This document shows positions 8,353 through 17,260 of a DNA stretch of 64,000 nucleotides, piece after piece. The notes under the pieces were generated by a model. That model ran no database searches and had not been told where the DNA came from. It was given only the letters and a program-made list of their open reading frames with translations. The DNA is from an uncultured Gammaproteobacteria bacterium. GTDB lineage: Bacteria > Pseudomonadota > Gammaproteobacteria > Arenicellales > JAANXG01. Both the position numbers and the translations under genes were made by a program. Every line of letters begins with the position of its first letter. The first letter of the stretch is position 1. Location of the stretch: assembly GCA_947259175.1 (NCBI GenBank), contig CAMYKW010000002.1, forward strand, positions 93,254-157,253. The letters run 5' to 3'.

Positions 8353-9712
8353 TCGCGCGGCCGTTAACACCGTCGATCGGTCGCTGCCGGCGCAACTGCG
8401 ACTGCAGGCGGCCCGCGCGGCCTCGGCCGTGATTGACGGGGGGCGATCGAGCAACGATGCCTTCGACGCGGTTTTGTCGGCGCAATCGTTATCGGGTCGC
8501 GACCAGGCGATGGTCAAGGAAATCGCTTTGGGAGTCATTCGCTGGTACTGGACGCTGGCGGAAATCGTACAGCGGTTGCTGCAGACCAAACTGCGCAACA
8601 AAGACAGGGATATCTTTTTTCTGCTCATGACCGGCGTGTATCAACTCAAATTCATGCACATACCGGCGCACGCTGCCGTTGATTCCACGGTGCAGGCATG
8701 TGAGTCGGCGGGCAAGCCCTGGGCAAAGCGTCTGGTCAATGGCGTGCTGCGCAACTACGTGCGGCGGGCCGCGGATATCGAAAGTCAGCTCGACAGCGAC
8801 GCGGCCTTAAGCGCCCATCCGGATTGGATTCGCGCGCGCCTGGTTGCCGCTTGGCCCAGCGCGTGGAAGCAGATCATCGATGCCAATAATGCCAGGCCGC
8901 CGATGTGTCTGCGCGTCAATCTTGGCCGCATCTCGCGCGATGAATATCTTGCCCGCCTGTGTAAGGCCGGTATCGTGGCGGCAAATGATCCGCAGGTGGC
9001 GACCGGCTTGATCGTTGAGCGGCCGGTAGCCGTGGACGCATTGCCCGGTTTCTCCAAGGGTTTGGTCTCGGTGCAAGACACTGCGGCTCAGCTCGTGGTG
9101 CCGGCGCTGGACCTGCGGCCGGGTCAACGTGTACTGGATGCATGTGCTGCGCCGGGGGGGAAGACGGCCCATATTGTGGAGTCGCAGCCGGCGCTGGCGG
9201 AAGTGGTTGCCGTCGACGTCGATTCCGATCGCGTGGGACGTTTGCGTGCAACGCTTGCGCGTTTACGGCTCGACGCGCACTGTATCGCGGCGGATGCCAG
9301 CCGGCCGGACACCTGGTGGGATGGGGTGTATTTCGACCGTGTATTGATCGATGCGCCATGCAGCGGCACCGGCGTCATTCGGCGCCATCCGGATATCAAA
9401 CACAATCGCCGGCCCGAGGACGTGGAGGCCCTGTGTGAGGTTCAAGCGCGCCTGTTGGATGGTGTATGGCCGCTGCTGGCCCCGGGGGGTAAATTAATGT
9501 ACGTGACGTGTTCGGTGTTTCCGGAGGAGAATCAACATCAGATCAGCGCATTCATGCAGCGCCATCCGGATGCGGTGGTTGCGCCACTGCCGATGCAGGC
9601 AGGAGTGGACTGTGGAGTAGGCCGCCAGACGCTACCGGGGATCGACGCGATGGATGGGTTTTTCTTTTCCATGTTGAAGCGAGGCGACAACCGAGCTGCT
9701 CAAGTTAAATGA
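8342..9712 (+). CDS. rsmB: 16S rRNA (cytosine967-C5)-methyltransferase
   Basis: 456-residue RNA methyltransferase with an N-terminal NusB-like RNA-binding domain (about 20-150) and a C-terminal SAM-dependent domain. SAM site: DACAAPGGKTAHI. Catalytic cysteines: DAPCSGTGVIRRHPDIK and YVTCSVFPEEN. The frame is open further upstream, but ATG 8342 gives MATDRAAVN and overlaps the fmt stop by 11 bases, matching common operon structure. The 3' end overlaps the DUF4390 start (ATGA). Confidence 0.96.
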   Translation: MATDRAAVNTVDRSLPAQLRLQAARAASAVIDGGRSSNDAFDAVLSAQSLSGRDQAMVKEIALGVIRWYWTLAEIVQRLLQTKLRNKDRDIFFLLMTGVYQLKFMHIPAHAAVDSTVQACESAGKPWAKRLVNGVLRNYVRRAADIESQLDSDAALSAHPDWIRARLVAAWPSAWKQIIDANNARPPMCLRVNLGRISRDEYLARLCKAGIVAANDPQVATGLIVERPVAVDALPGFSKGLVSVQDTAAQLVVPALDLRPGQRVLDACAAPGGKTAHIVESQPALAEVVAVDVDSDRVGRLRATLARLRLDAHCIAADASRPDTWWDGVYFDRVLIDAPCSGTGVIRRHPDIKHNRRPEDVEALCEVQARLLDGVWPLLAPGGKLMYVTCSVFPEENQHQISAFMQRHPDAVVAPLPMQAGVDCGVGRQTLPGIDAMDGFFFSMLKRGDNRAAQVK

Positions 9713-10299
9713 TGTATGCACTTTATACGATCGACGCACCTGTCGACCTTCGGCGCCACATACTCGTGATGTGCATGGGCGTGATGCTGATGATCGCATC
9801 GCCTCTGTCTGCTCTTGCCGAGTTTTCGGTGCGTAAAGTGGAAGTTCAGAACGTCGACGATCGTTTGATGGTGTCTGCGGATCTGGACCTCGGTTTGACC
9901 AAAGAGGTTGAAGATGCAGTGAACAATGGCGTGCCTTTGGTGCTGCTGACCGAATTCAAGGTTGTCCGCAGCGGTTTGCTTTGGGACACGGATATCGACC
10001 AGGTAAAGACCAGTTCGCGGCTGCGTTATCATGCGTTGTCGGATCACTATATCGTCGATTCCTCATCGTCCGAGGGTATTGAAATGTTTCGTTCGGTGGA
10101 CGATGCCCTCAGGCGCATTGGGAGATTGCGTGGTATAAGCCTTGCGCTGCCAAAGCCGGGCGTGACAAACGACGATCAGCTGGCGGTGCGCAGCCGTCTT
10201 GACATTGACGCGTTACCGGGCCCATTGCGCCCCATGGCGTTTCTGTCGTCGAATTGGCGGCTGAACAGCGACTGGACCCATTGGAATATTCTGCCGTGA
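9709..10299 (+). CDS. DUF4390 domain protein, periplasmic
   Basis: 196 residues. An N-terminal hydrophobic segment (about 18-36, ending SPLSALA) looks like a signal peptide, then a beta-rich region starts with FSVRKVEVQNVDDRLMVSADLDLGLT. This matches the DUF4390 family, which is commonly encoded between rsmB and ntrY in beta- and gammaproteobacteria. Start and stop overlap both neighbours (ATGA with rsmB, GTGA with ntrY), so the three are very probably cotranslated. The function is unknown; the position suggests a partner or modulator of the NtrY sensor, which is inference. Confidence 0.85.
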   Translation: MMYALYTIDAPVDLRRHILVMCMGVMLMIASPLSALAEFSVRKVEVQNVDDRLMVSADLDLGLTKEVEDAVNNGVPLVLLTEFKVVRSGLLWDTDIDQVKTSSRLRYHALSDHYIVDSSSSEGIEMFRSVDDALRRIGRLRGISLALPKPGVTNDDQLAVRSRLDIDALPGPLRPMAFLSSNWRLNSDWTHWNILP

Positions 10300-12515
10300 T
10301 ACGCGCCCTGTTCGGTCCGGTTTCCGTGGTGCTGCTTTTGCTGGTGCTGGTGCTGGCGCTGCTGTTACTGACGTCAGCGGCGCAACACGCCGAGGTCTCC
10401 GGAGAGTTTTATTCAACCCTGCTCATCGTCAATGTAGTGGGTATCGCGTTATTGGCGATGTTGATCACCGCCAATATATGGCATCTGTATCGCCAATTCA
10501 GGAGACAAACCCTGGGCTCGCGGTTAACTATGCGCCTGTTGGGAATGTTTGTTTTATTGGCGGGCATACCATTGGCGGTTGTGTACTATTTCTCGATCCA
10601 GTTCTTGAGCAAGGGTGTCGACAGTTGGTTTGATGTACGCGTTGAGCAGGCCATCGGTGACGCCTTGTTGCTGGGGCGCACCACCCTGGCAGTGCTCAAA
10701 CAGGACGTAGTGGATGATGTCTCCGAAGGCGCCGCGAGTGTGACTGAGTCTACCGGATCATTGGAAATCATACGACTGCTGGATGAGCTGCGGGTACGGG
10801 GTGGGTATTCCGAGGTCAGTCTGTACACATTGACCGGCGGAATTGTTGCTTCCAGCAGCCAGGACGCGGAATCTCTGGTTCCTGACACTCCCGATGAGAA
10901 CGTACTCACCCGGATTCAGCAGCGACAGGCGTACGCCAGCCTGGAGCCCATATCCGACAGCGCACAGCAGCTGCGCATTGTAGTGCCGGTTCTGCCTGCC
11001 GAGGTGGGGGCACCGCTGCGTGCGCTGCAGGCGCTCAAGCCTCTGCCGTTGCGCTATGCCAATCTGACCGAGCGCATTGAATCGGCTTCGACCCAGTATA
11101 AGCAAATGGTCTTTTCGCGAGGGCCTTTGAAATTCAGCCTGATATTGACCCTGACCCTGGTCACGCTGGCCGCCTTGCTTCTCGCCGTGTGGGCCGCGAT
11201 CTACGTATCCCGGCTGGTCTCCGCGCCTCTACGGCATCTGGCGGAGGGAACACGGGCGGTGGCGCGGGGTGACTATAAGAAGGAAATCCCGGTGACCAGC
11301 AGTGACGAGTTCGGCATACTGGTCAAGTCTTTCAACGAAATGACGCAACGAATCAACGAGGCGCAAAACACAGCGCGTCGCAGTCAGCGCGAGGCGGAGG
11401 AACAGCACACCTATTTAGAAACCGTTCTGGCGCACTTGTCCTCGGGAGTTTTGTCGTTCGACACGGAATTGAAATTGTTGACGCAAAACACCACCGCAAC
11501 CCAGATTCTGGGAGTCACGCTGACGGACCTCGGCGCTCGCTCGGTGAGCGACATCAAGACGCAATATCCTCGTTTCGAATCGTTGTTTGCCCTGATTGAG
11601 GATTCGATGGAAAAGGGGCGCGATGAGTGGCAGCATCCAGTCACGTTGTTCGGGACCCGCGGCCGTCAGGTGTTGATAGTGCGGGGGACCAAGTTGCCGG
11701 GAAAGCGGGGTGGATACGTCGTTGTGTTCGACGACGTGACCGACTTGATTCAGGCGCAACGGGACGCTGCCTGGGGCGAGGTAGCCAGGAGGTTGGCGCA
11801 TGAGATCAGGAATCCGTTAACGCCGATTCAGCTGTCAGTAGAGCGCATCAGACACAAGTATTCCCAAAGGCTGTCAACTGAGGACTACCAAACTCTGGAT
11901 CGAGCGACACGCACCATCGCCCAGCAAGTCGAGTCTATGAAGAACATGGTCAACGCCTTTTCGAATTACGCGCAGCCTGTGCAAATGAAACTGAAGCCGG
12001 TGCGCTTGAATCAGCTCGTCCAGGATGTGGTCGAGCTGCATCGGCGCACCGACAGCCCAATCACGATGCTATTCGATCTGGACACCGATCTCCCGGAGTT
12101 AATGGCGGACAGCGATCGGCTTCGTCAGGTGCTGAATAATCTGTTGATTAACGCCAAAGACGCGCTCGCGCAAACGCTGCGTCCCGAAATTCGTATTTCA
12201 ACCTTGACGGTCCATGAGAGGGACGGTGACCATATTCGGCTGACCGTCGCGGACAACGGCCCCGGCGTCCGCGAGGACATCATGGAGCGGTTGTTCGAAC
12301 CCTACGTTACCACCAAGGAGAAGGGGACCGGTTTGGGCCTCGCAATCGTCAAGCGCATTGTAGAGGAGCATGGCGGGACGTTGTGGGCGGAAAATCGGAG
12401 CGGTGGCGGCGCATGCGTTACTATTCAACTGCCGCGCGTGATGCGGCGCGACAACGTTACTGATCCCAATATCAGGGTCAACCGTGGTTCCAAGGCCGAA
12501 GAGAAGATAGCGTGA
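10296..12515 (+). CDS. ntrY: NtrY-type sensor histidine kinase
   Basis: 739-residue membrane kinase. Three transmembrane segments lie in the first ~100 residues. A ~180-residue extracytoplasmic region follows, then a fourth segment (about 285-310), HAMP (VSAPLRHLAEGTRAVARGDY), a PAS-like region, the H-box HEIRNPLTPIQLSVERIR, the N-box VLNNLLINAKDA, and G-boxes DNGPGV and GTGLGLAIV. The GTG start at 10296 overlaps the stop of the DUF4390 gene and avoids the upstream extension in that frame. Its stop overlaps the ntrX start. NtrY/NtrX systems respond to nitrogen or redox cues in studied bacteria; the signal here is unknown. Confidence 0.93.
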   Translation: MIRALFGPVSVVLLLLVLVLALLLLTSAAQHAEVSGEFYSTLLIVNVVGIALLAMLITANIWHLYRQFRRQTLGSRLTMRLLGMFVLLAGIPLAVVYYFSIQFLSKGVDSWFDVRVEQAIGDALLLGRTTLAVLKQDVVDDVSEGAASVTESTGSLEIIRLLDELRVRGGYSEVSLYTLTGGIVASSSQDAESLVPDTPDENVLTRIQQRQAYASLEPISDSAQQLRIVVPVLPAEVGAPLRALQALKPLPLRYANLTERIESASTQYKQMVFSRGPLKFSLILTLTLVTLAALLLAVWAAIYVSRLVSAPLRHLAEGTRAVARGDYKKEIPVTSSDEFGILVKSFNEMTQRINEAQNTARRSQREAEEQHTYLETVLAHLSSGVLSFDTELKLLTQNTTATQILGVTLTDLGARSVSDIKTQYPRFESLFALIEDSMEKGRDEWQHPVTLFGTRGRQVLIVRGTKLPGKRGGYVVVFDDVTDLIQAQRDAAWGEVARRLAHEIRNPLTPIQLSVERIRHKYSQRLSTEDYQTLDRATRTIAQQVESMKNMVNAFSNYAQPVQMKLKPVRLNQLVQDVVELHRRTDSPITMLFDLDTDLPELMADSDRLRQVLNNLLINAKDALAQTLRPEIRISTLTVHERDGDHIRLTVADNGPGVREDIMERLFEPYVTTKEKGTGLGLAIVKRIVEEHGGTLWAENRSGGGACVTIQLPRVMRRDNVTDPNIRVNRGSKAEEKIA

Positions 12516-13882
12516 CGGGTCAAACAATTCTGGTTGTTGATGACGAACCTGATATCCGTGAGATAGTCCGCGACATACTCGAGGACGAAGAGTATTCGGT
12601 GCTCACCGCGGACAGTGCCGAGGATGCCCGCAATTTACAGCAGGAACGCCACCCCGACCTGGTGTTGTTGGATATATGGATGCCGGGCACCGACGGCATT
12701 TCATTATTGAAGGAGTGGGCGAGCGTCAACGATTTGGATGTTCCGGTGATTATGATCTCCGGGCACGGTAACGTGGAGACCGCGGTGGAAGCGATCCGTT
12801 ACGGGGCTTACGACTTCCTTGAAAAACCACTGTCCACCGCAAAGCTGCTGGTCACCGTGGATCGGGCCTTGCAGAGCGACCGTTTGCGTAAGGAAAACCT
12901 GCGGCTGCGCGGCAGACTGGAGCCGGCGGCAACGTTGGTAGGGGACGGTAAGGTGCTGCAGGATTTGCGCGAACAATTGACGAGGGTGGCGAATACCGAC
13001 AGTTGGGTGCTGATCACCGGCGAGCCCGGCAGCGGGAAGGAAGTCGTGGCGAGGAGTCTGCACAACCAGAGTCCGCGACGCGAGGCGGAATTCGTGCACG
13101 TCAGCCTGGCTGCCATTCCGGCGCAAAGCATCCTGGTGCAGTTATTCGGCAGCGAGGAAGATGGAATCGCCTGGCGCGGTCGCTTCGAGCAGGCCAAGGG
13201 CGGCACGTTGTTTCTCGACGAAGTGGGCGATCTGGATTTAGACACCCAGGCGAAGTTGTTGAATGCACTGGAAGAAAGCCGGGTCCTGCGGGTCGGTGGG
13301 CAGCAGTATGTGGACGTGGACGTGCGCATCATAGCCGCGACCAATCAGGATTTGGAAAAGGCGGTGTCCGAGGGTCGTTTTCGGGAAGACCTGTACTATC
13401 GTCTCAATGTGGTTCCGATTCATGTGCCGCCGTTGCGTGACCACGTGGAGGACGTACCGCAGCTGGTCGATTTCTACTTGAGGTGGATGGTGGAAAAGGA
13501 ACAGTTACCCTATCGTCGGTTTACGATAGGCGCGTTGAATATCCTGCGTAATTACCATTGGCCCGGCAATGTCCGTGAGTTGAAGAATCTAATCCAGAGG
13601 GTGTTGATTCTCAATCGTGGCGAGGAAGTAGACGCGGCTGAAATTCAAGCTGCATTGAGTGACGTATCGACGGGGGCGGTGAGGCAATTTCCATCATCGG
13701 CGTTTGATATGAATCTACGTGAAGCGAGGGAGCAGTTCGAAAAGTCTTATTTGGAATACCACCTGCAACGATTCAGTGGTAACGTGAGTGAATTGGCGCA
13801 GTTCGCTGGTATGGAGCGAACCCATTTGTACCGAAAATTAAAAACGTTCGGCATCGATCCCAAGGCTGTAAAAGGTGCCTGA
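12512..13882 (+). CDS. ntrX: NtrX-type response regulator lacking the GAFTGA loop
   Basis: 456 residues: receiver domain (DD 10-11, phosphoacceptor D54 in VLLDIWMPG, K in FLEKPL), central AAA+ domain (Walker A GEPGSGKEVVARSLH, Walker B TLFLDEVGDL, sensor region WPGNVRELKNL) and a Fis-type helix-turn-helix at the end (NVSELAQFAGMERTHLYRKLK). The loop that should read GAFTGA, used to contact sigma-54, is replaced by FGSEEDGIAWRGRFEQAKGG. Sigma-54 activation is therefore unlikely; DNA binding as a repressor or sigma-70 regulator is more plausible. Translationally coupled to ntrY by a GTGA overlap; trkA follows after 48 bases. Confidence 0.92.
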   Translation: MTGQTILVVDDEPDIREIVRDILEDEEYSVLTADSAEDARNLQQERHPDLVLLDIWMPGTDGISLLKEWASVNDLDVPVIMISGHGNVETAVEAIRYGAYDFLEKPLSTAKLLVTVDRALQSDRLRKENLRLRGRLEPAATLVGDGKVLQDLREQLTRVANTDSWVLITGEPGSGKEVVARSLHNQSPRREAEFVHVSLAAIPAQSILVQLFGSEEDGIAWRGRFEQAKGGTLFLDEVGDLDLDTQAKLLNALEESRVLRVGGQQYVDVDVRIIAATNQDLEKAVSEGRFREDLYYRLNVVPIHVPPLRDHVEDVPQLVDFYLRWMVEKEQLPYRRFTIGALNILRNYHWPGNVRELKNLIQRVLILNRGEEVDAAEIQAALSDVSTGAVRQFPSSAFDMNLREAREQFEKSYLEYHLQRFSGNVSELAQFAGMERTHLYRKLKTFGIDPKAVKGA

Positions 13883-13930
13883 CGGCGCGCGTAAGAGCTA
13901 CAACAACAACTTGTTTTCGCGGTCTGGGAA

Positions 13931-15307
13931 ATGAAGATCATAATTCTTGGGGCCGGTCAGGTGGGCGCATCAAGCGCCGAGATCCTGGCCGGGGAGGCGA
14001 ACGATATCACGCTGATTGACCTCGACGACCGGTACCTGCGTAAACTGCAGGACCGAATGGACATTCGCACCCTGGTCGGAAATGCCTCATCTCCGACGGT
14101 GCTCGAGGAGGCCGGCGCCGAAGATGCGGACTTGCTGCTCGCGGTTACCAACAGCGACGAGATTAATATGGTGGCGTGCCAGGTAGCCGCCTGCAAATTC
14201 GCCACACCCACAAAGATTGCAAGAATCCGCGCCAACGACTACCTTCGCTGCGAAGAGCTGTTCGGCCCCGATGGTTTACCCATCGACGTCATCATCAGCC
14301 CGGAGGAAGTGGTTACCGAGCACATCCTGCGATTGATTGAATATCCCGGTGCGCTGCAGGTGCTGGATTTTGCCAACGGTAGAATTCAGCTTGTAGGTGT
14401 GCATGCGTACCACGGAGGTCCTTTGGTGGGCCATCCTCTGGCGGAACTTAGACAACACATGCCGAAGATCGATGCTCGTGTCGCGGCGATCTTTCGTAAG
14501 AATAACGTGCTGACGCCGAAGGCCGATACCGTTATCGAGGCCGGTGATGAGGTGTTTTTCGTCGCCGCCAAGCAACATATACGCAATGTCATGAGTGAGA
14601 TGAGGCGCATGGACGAGCGCGTTACACGGGTTATGCTGGCCGGCGGCGGTAACATCGGTTTCCGCCTGTCACGTGAACTCGAGGGGCAAAATTATAATGT
14701 CAAGGTAATCGAAAGCGACTTCCGGCGCGCGGAGCAGATCGCTGACGGCCTTGATCACACGGTGATACTCCATGGAGATGCCGCGGACGAAGAACTGCTG
14801 CATCAGGAAAACATCGAGAATATGGACATCTTTTGCGCCGTCACCAATAGCGATGAAGCCAATATATTGTCGGCAATGCTGGCCAAGAAGCTTGGGGCGC
14901 GGAGGGTCATGGCGCTCATCAACCGGTCTGTATATGTCGATCTGCTGGAACACGGAGAGATAGACATAGTGATCTCGCCGCGCACCGCGACGGTGGGCAG
15001 CATTCTGGCGCATATCCGCCGGGGAGATGTGGTCGCCGTCCATTCGATTCGACGCGGAGCCGCTGAGGCCATTGAAGCCGTTGCCCATGGGGATAAGTCG
15101 ACGTCCCGCGTGGTAGGCAGGGGCGTGCGTGACCTGCCGTTGCCCCCGGGAACCGGCATAGGCGCGATCCTGCGCGATGGGCAGGTCTTGATTGCGCACA
15201 AGGACACGGTGATCCAGCCGGAAGACCACGTGATCCTGTTCATGGTGGACAAGCGTCACATACAGGACGTGGAAAAGTTGTTTCAGGTGGATGTGACGTA
15301 TATCTAA
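13931..15307 (+). CDS. trkA: Trk potassium uptake regulatory subunit TrkA
   Basis: 458-residue peripheral membrane protein with two tandem RCK modules. Each has a Rossmann NAD-binding motif: IIILGAGQVGASSAEILA at the N terminus and MLAGGGNIGFRLSRELEG near residue 237. Each is followed by a TrkA-C domain (about 145-220 and 370-455). It gates the TrkH channel encoded just downstream. Length equals the E. coli protein. A perfect hairpin starts right after its stop codon. Confidence 0.97.
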   Translation: MKIIILGAGQVGASSAEILAGEANDITLIDLDDRYLRKLQDRMDIRTLVGNASSPTVLEEAGAEDADLLLAVTNSDEINMVACQVAACKFATPTKIARIRANDYLRCEELFGPDGLPIDVIISPEEVVTEHILRLIEYPGALQVLDFANGRIQLVGVHAYHGGPLVGHPLAELRQHMPKIDARVAAIFRKNNVLTPKADTVIEAGDEVFFVAAKQHIRNVMSEMRRMDERVTRVMLAGGGNIGFRLSRELEGQNYNVKVIESDFRRAEQIADGLDHTVILHGDAADEELLHQENIENMDIFCAVTNSDEANILSAMLAKKLGARRVMALINRSVYVDLLEHGEIDIVISPRTATVGSILAHIRRGDVVAVHSIRRGAAEAIEAVAHGDKSTSRVVGRGVRDLPLPPGTGIGAILRDGQVLIAHKDTVIQPEDHVILFMVDKRHIQDVEKLFQVDVTYI

Positions 15308-15333
15308 GGAACCTCATTATTGCCAGAGGTTCC
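15308..15333 (+). terminator. Hairpin after trkA, possible attenuating terminator
   Basis: GGAACCTC and GAGGTTCC form a perfect 8-bp stem with a 10-base loop immediately after the trkA stop. No T-run follows, so it is not a classic intrinsic terminator. It may stabilise the trkA message end or reduce read-through into trkH. Confidence 0.4.
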
Positions 15334-15433
15334 GCCGGTAGAGGGATGTACCGACACAGTGCAGTCACGTAGCTGATTGAACTGTGGTGAAAAACGAAAA
15401 TCGCATGGCAAACAAAATGTTCGCACATTACTT

Positions 15434-15450
15434 TCCGGCGCAGCGCCGGA
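15434..15450. repeat. GC-rich palindrome upstream of trkH
   Basis: TCCGGCGC and GCGCCGGA around a single A make a 17-base palindrome 20 bases before the trkH ATG. Its role is unknown; it could fold in the leader RNA or bind a dimeric regulator. Confidence 0.35.
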
Positions 15451-15469
15451 TACGGATCAACCGGAAATA

Positions 15470-16921
15470 ATGCAGTACAAGGTCGTGCTCAAGGTCCTGG
15501 GGGTGTTGCTGGTGCTGTTCAGCAGCACGCTTCTGCCCCCCATAATAATTTCGTGGATCTACCACGATGGTGCGGCGCAGCCGTTCGCCGCCGCATTTGT
15601 GACCACCTTTTTCACCGGTTTTTTCTTATGGTCGATCACCAGGCACGAGCGCCGGGATTTGCGTTTTCGCGAGGGATTTATGGTGGTCGTATTGTTTTGG
15701 ACCGTGCTCGCATCGTTCGGTGCGATTCCATTTTATTTGGCGGATACGCCGGTGTTGTCGCTGACCGACGCGTTCTTTGAATCGATGTCGGGTCTGACCA
15801 CCACCGGCGCCACGATCTTGATTAACCTTGATGAATTGCCAAGGTCGATTCTTTATTACCGTCAGCAGCTGCAGTGGCTCGGCGGGATGGGCATCATTGT
15901 GTTAGCGGTGGCGATCATGCCGATGCTGGGCGTCGGCGGGATGCAGCTGTACCGTGCCGAAACTCCGGGCCCGATGAAGGACACCAAATTGACGCCTCGA
16001 ATCACCGAGACCGCCAAAGCGCTCTGGTACATCTATTTGGGGCTCACGATGATTTGCGCGCTGAGTTACTGGGCCGCGGGCATGGATATATTCGACGCCG
16101 TGGGCCATGCTTTTTCCACGGTTGCCATTGGCGGATTTTCCACCCACGATGACAGTCTCGGATTTTTCAATAATGCCGCAGTCGATACCGTGGCGATAAT
16201 ATTCATGGTCATCGCCGGGGTTAATTTTGCGTTGCACTTCGTGAGTTGGCGCTCCCGTAGTCTCGCGGCGTACTTCAATGATCCCGAGGCAACGGTGTTT
16301 GTCGGAATCTTGTTCTCGGTGAGCGTATTGGTGATCACGATATTGACTGCTGCCGCCACGTTCGAGACTCCCGAGGAAACCCTGCGCCAGGGATTGTTTC
16401 AAGTGGTGTCCATCGTAACAACCACGGGTTTCACAACCGGCGGTTACAATTGGTGGCCGTCTTTTTTGCCGTTACTTCTGTTGATATTGAGTTTTGTGGG
16501 GGGGTGCGCCGGTTCGACCGCCGGGGGCGTCAAGGTCATCCGGGTGATACTTTTATATAAACAAGCCCGGAGGGAGATAGTTCGCCTGATACACCCGAGT
16601 GCCTTACTGGCGATCAAGTTGGGCGGAAAGCCCGTTCCCGATTCTGTCATTCATGCAGTGTGGGCGTTTTTTTCCCTCTATATACTGTGTTTCACGGTGC
16701 TTGGCCTGGCTTTGTCCGCCACCGGTTTGGACTGGGTCACCACATTTTCGGCGGTGGCCGCGTGTATGAACAATCTCGGCCCAGGCCTTGGCGAGGTGGC
16801 GGTGAATTACGCCAATGTCGATATGGTGGGCAAGTGGATATTGAGTATCGCGATGTTATTGGGACGTCTCGAGTTGTTTACACTGCTGGTGTTGTTCACT
16901 GCGACGTTCTGGCGAAGCTGA
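15470..16921 (+). CDS. trkH: Trk potassium transporter membrane subunit TrkH
   Basis: 483-residue polytopic inner-membrane channel protein, the same length as E. coli TrkH. It shows the four membrane-pore-membrane repeats with selectivity-filter segments: SGLTTTGAT, STVAIGGFST, VSIVTTTGFTTGG and AACMNNLGPGLG. The gating region GGCAGSTAGGVKVIR lies before the last repeat. ATG 15470 (MQYKVVLKV) is chosen over an upstream open stretch. Preceded by trkA and two palindromic sequences in the 162-base spacer. Confidence 0.96.
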   Translation: MQYKVVLKVLGVLLVLFSSTLLPPIIISWIYHDGAAQPFAAAFVTTFFTGFFLWSITRHERRDLRFREGFMVVVLFWTVLASFGAIPFYLADTPVLSLTDAFFESMSGLTTTGATILINLDELPRSILYYRQQLQWLGGMGIIVLAVAIMPMLGVGGMQLYRAETPGPMKDTKLTPRITETAKALWYIYLGLTMICALSYWAAGMDIFDAVGHAFSTVAIGGFSTHDDSLGFFNNAAVDTVAIIFMVIAGVNFALHFVSWRSRSLAAYFNDPEATVFVGILFSVSVLVITILTAAATFETPEETLRQGLFQVVSIVTTTGFTTGGYNWWPSFLPLLLLILSFVGGCAGSTAGGVKVIRVILLYKQARREIVRLIHPSALLAIKLGGKPVPDSVIHAVWAFFSLYILCFTVLGLALSATGLDWVTTFSAVAACMNNLGPGLGEVAVNYANVDMVGKWILSIAMLLGRLELFTLLVLFTATFWRS

Positions 16922-17260
16922 ACCTGCGCTGTCATGCAGCAAACCGACCACAGGTCCCCTGCCTATTACCCTATAGCCGTTGCGATTGACACCGGCGGCG
17001 CTCACCCAACATACTGATCGACGTCGTATAAGACAACCGGCATCTCCACCGTAGCTGCTTCCATCGCAGGCCCCCTAACTGGATCGACGCGTGTGATTAC
17101 CGTGGCGCTGGCGGGGCGAACGACAGGGGTTGTGCGGCCGTTGCCAAATTGCGAACGGCGCAAACGATTAGACCCTGCATGTCCCGGAAGCGGGGTTGGG
17201 TATGTGAACAGTCGCCGCCAACGACCGACCGTCAATGAACAATACTCAAGAGCATTGAAT
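16922..17260. other. Intergenic region between trkH and the RND transporter
   Basis: 339 bases with no gene I can support. Open frames here run on both strands but show no recognisable protein and no good ribosome-binding site. The one signal seen is a possible promoter at 16986-17015. Confidence 0.5.
16986..17015 (+). promoter_or_regulatory. Possible sigma-70 promoter
   Basis: A perfect -35 hexamer TTGACA (16986-16991) is followed after 18 bases by CATACT (17010-17015), four of six matches to TATAAT. If used, it would give a ~240-base leader before the transporter gene. Confidence 0.35.
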
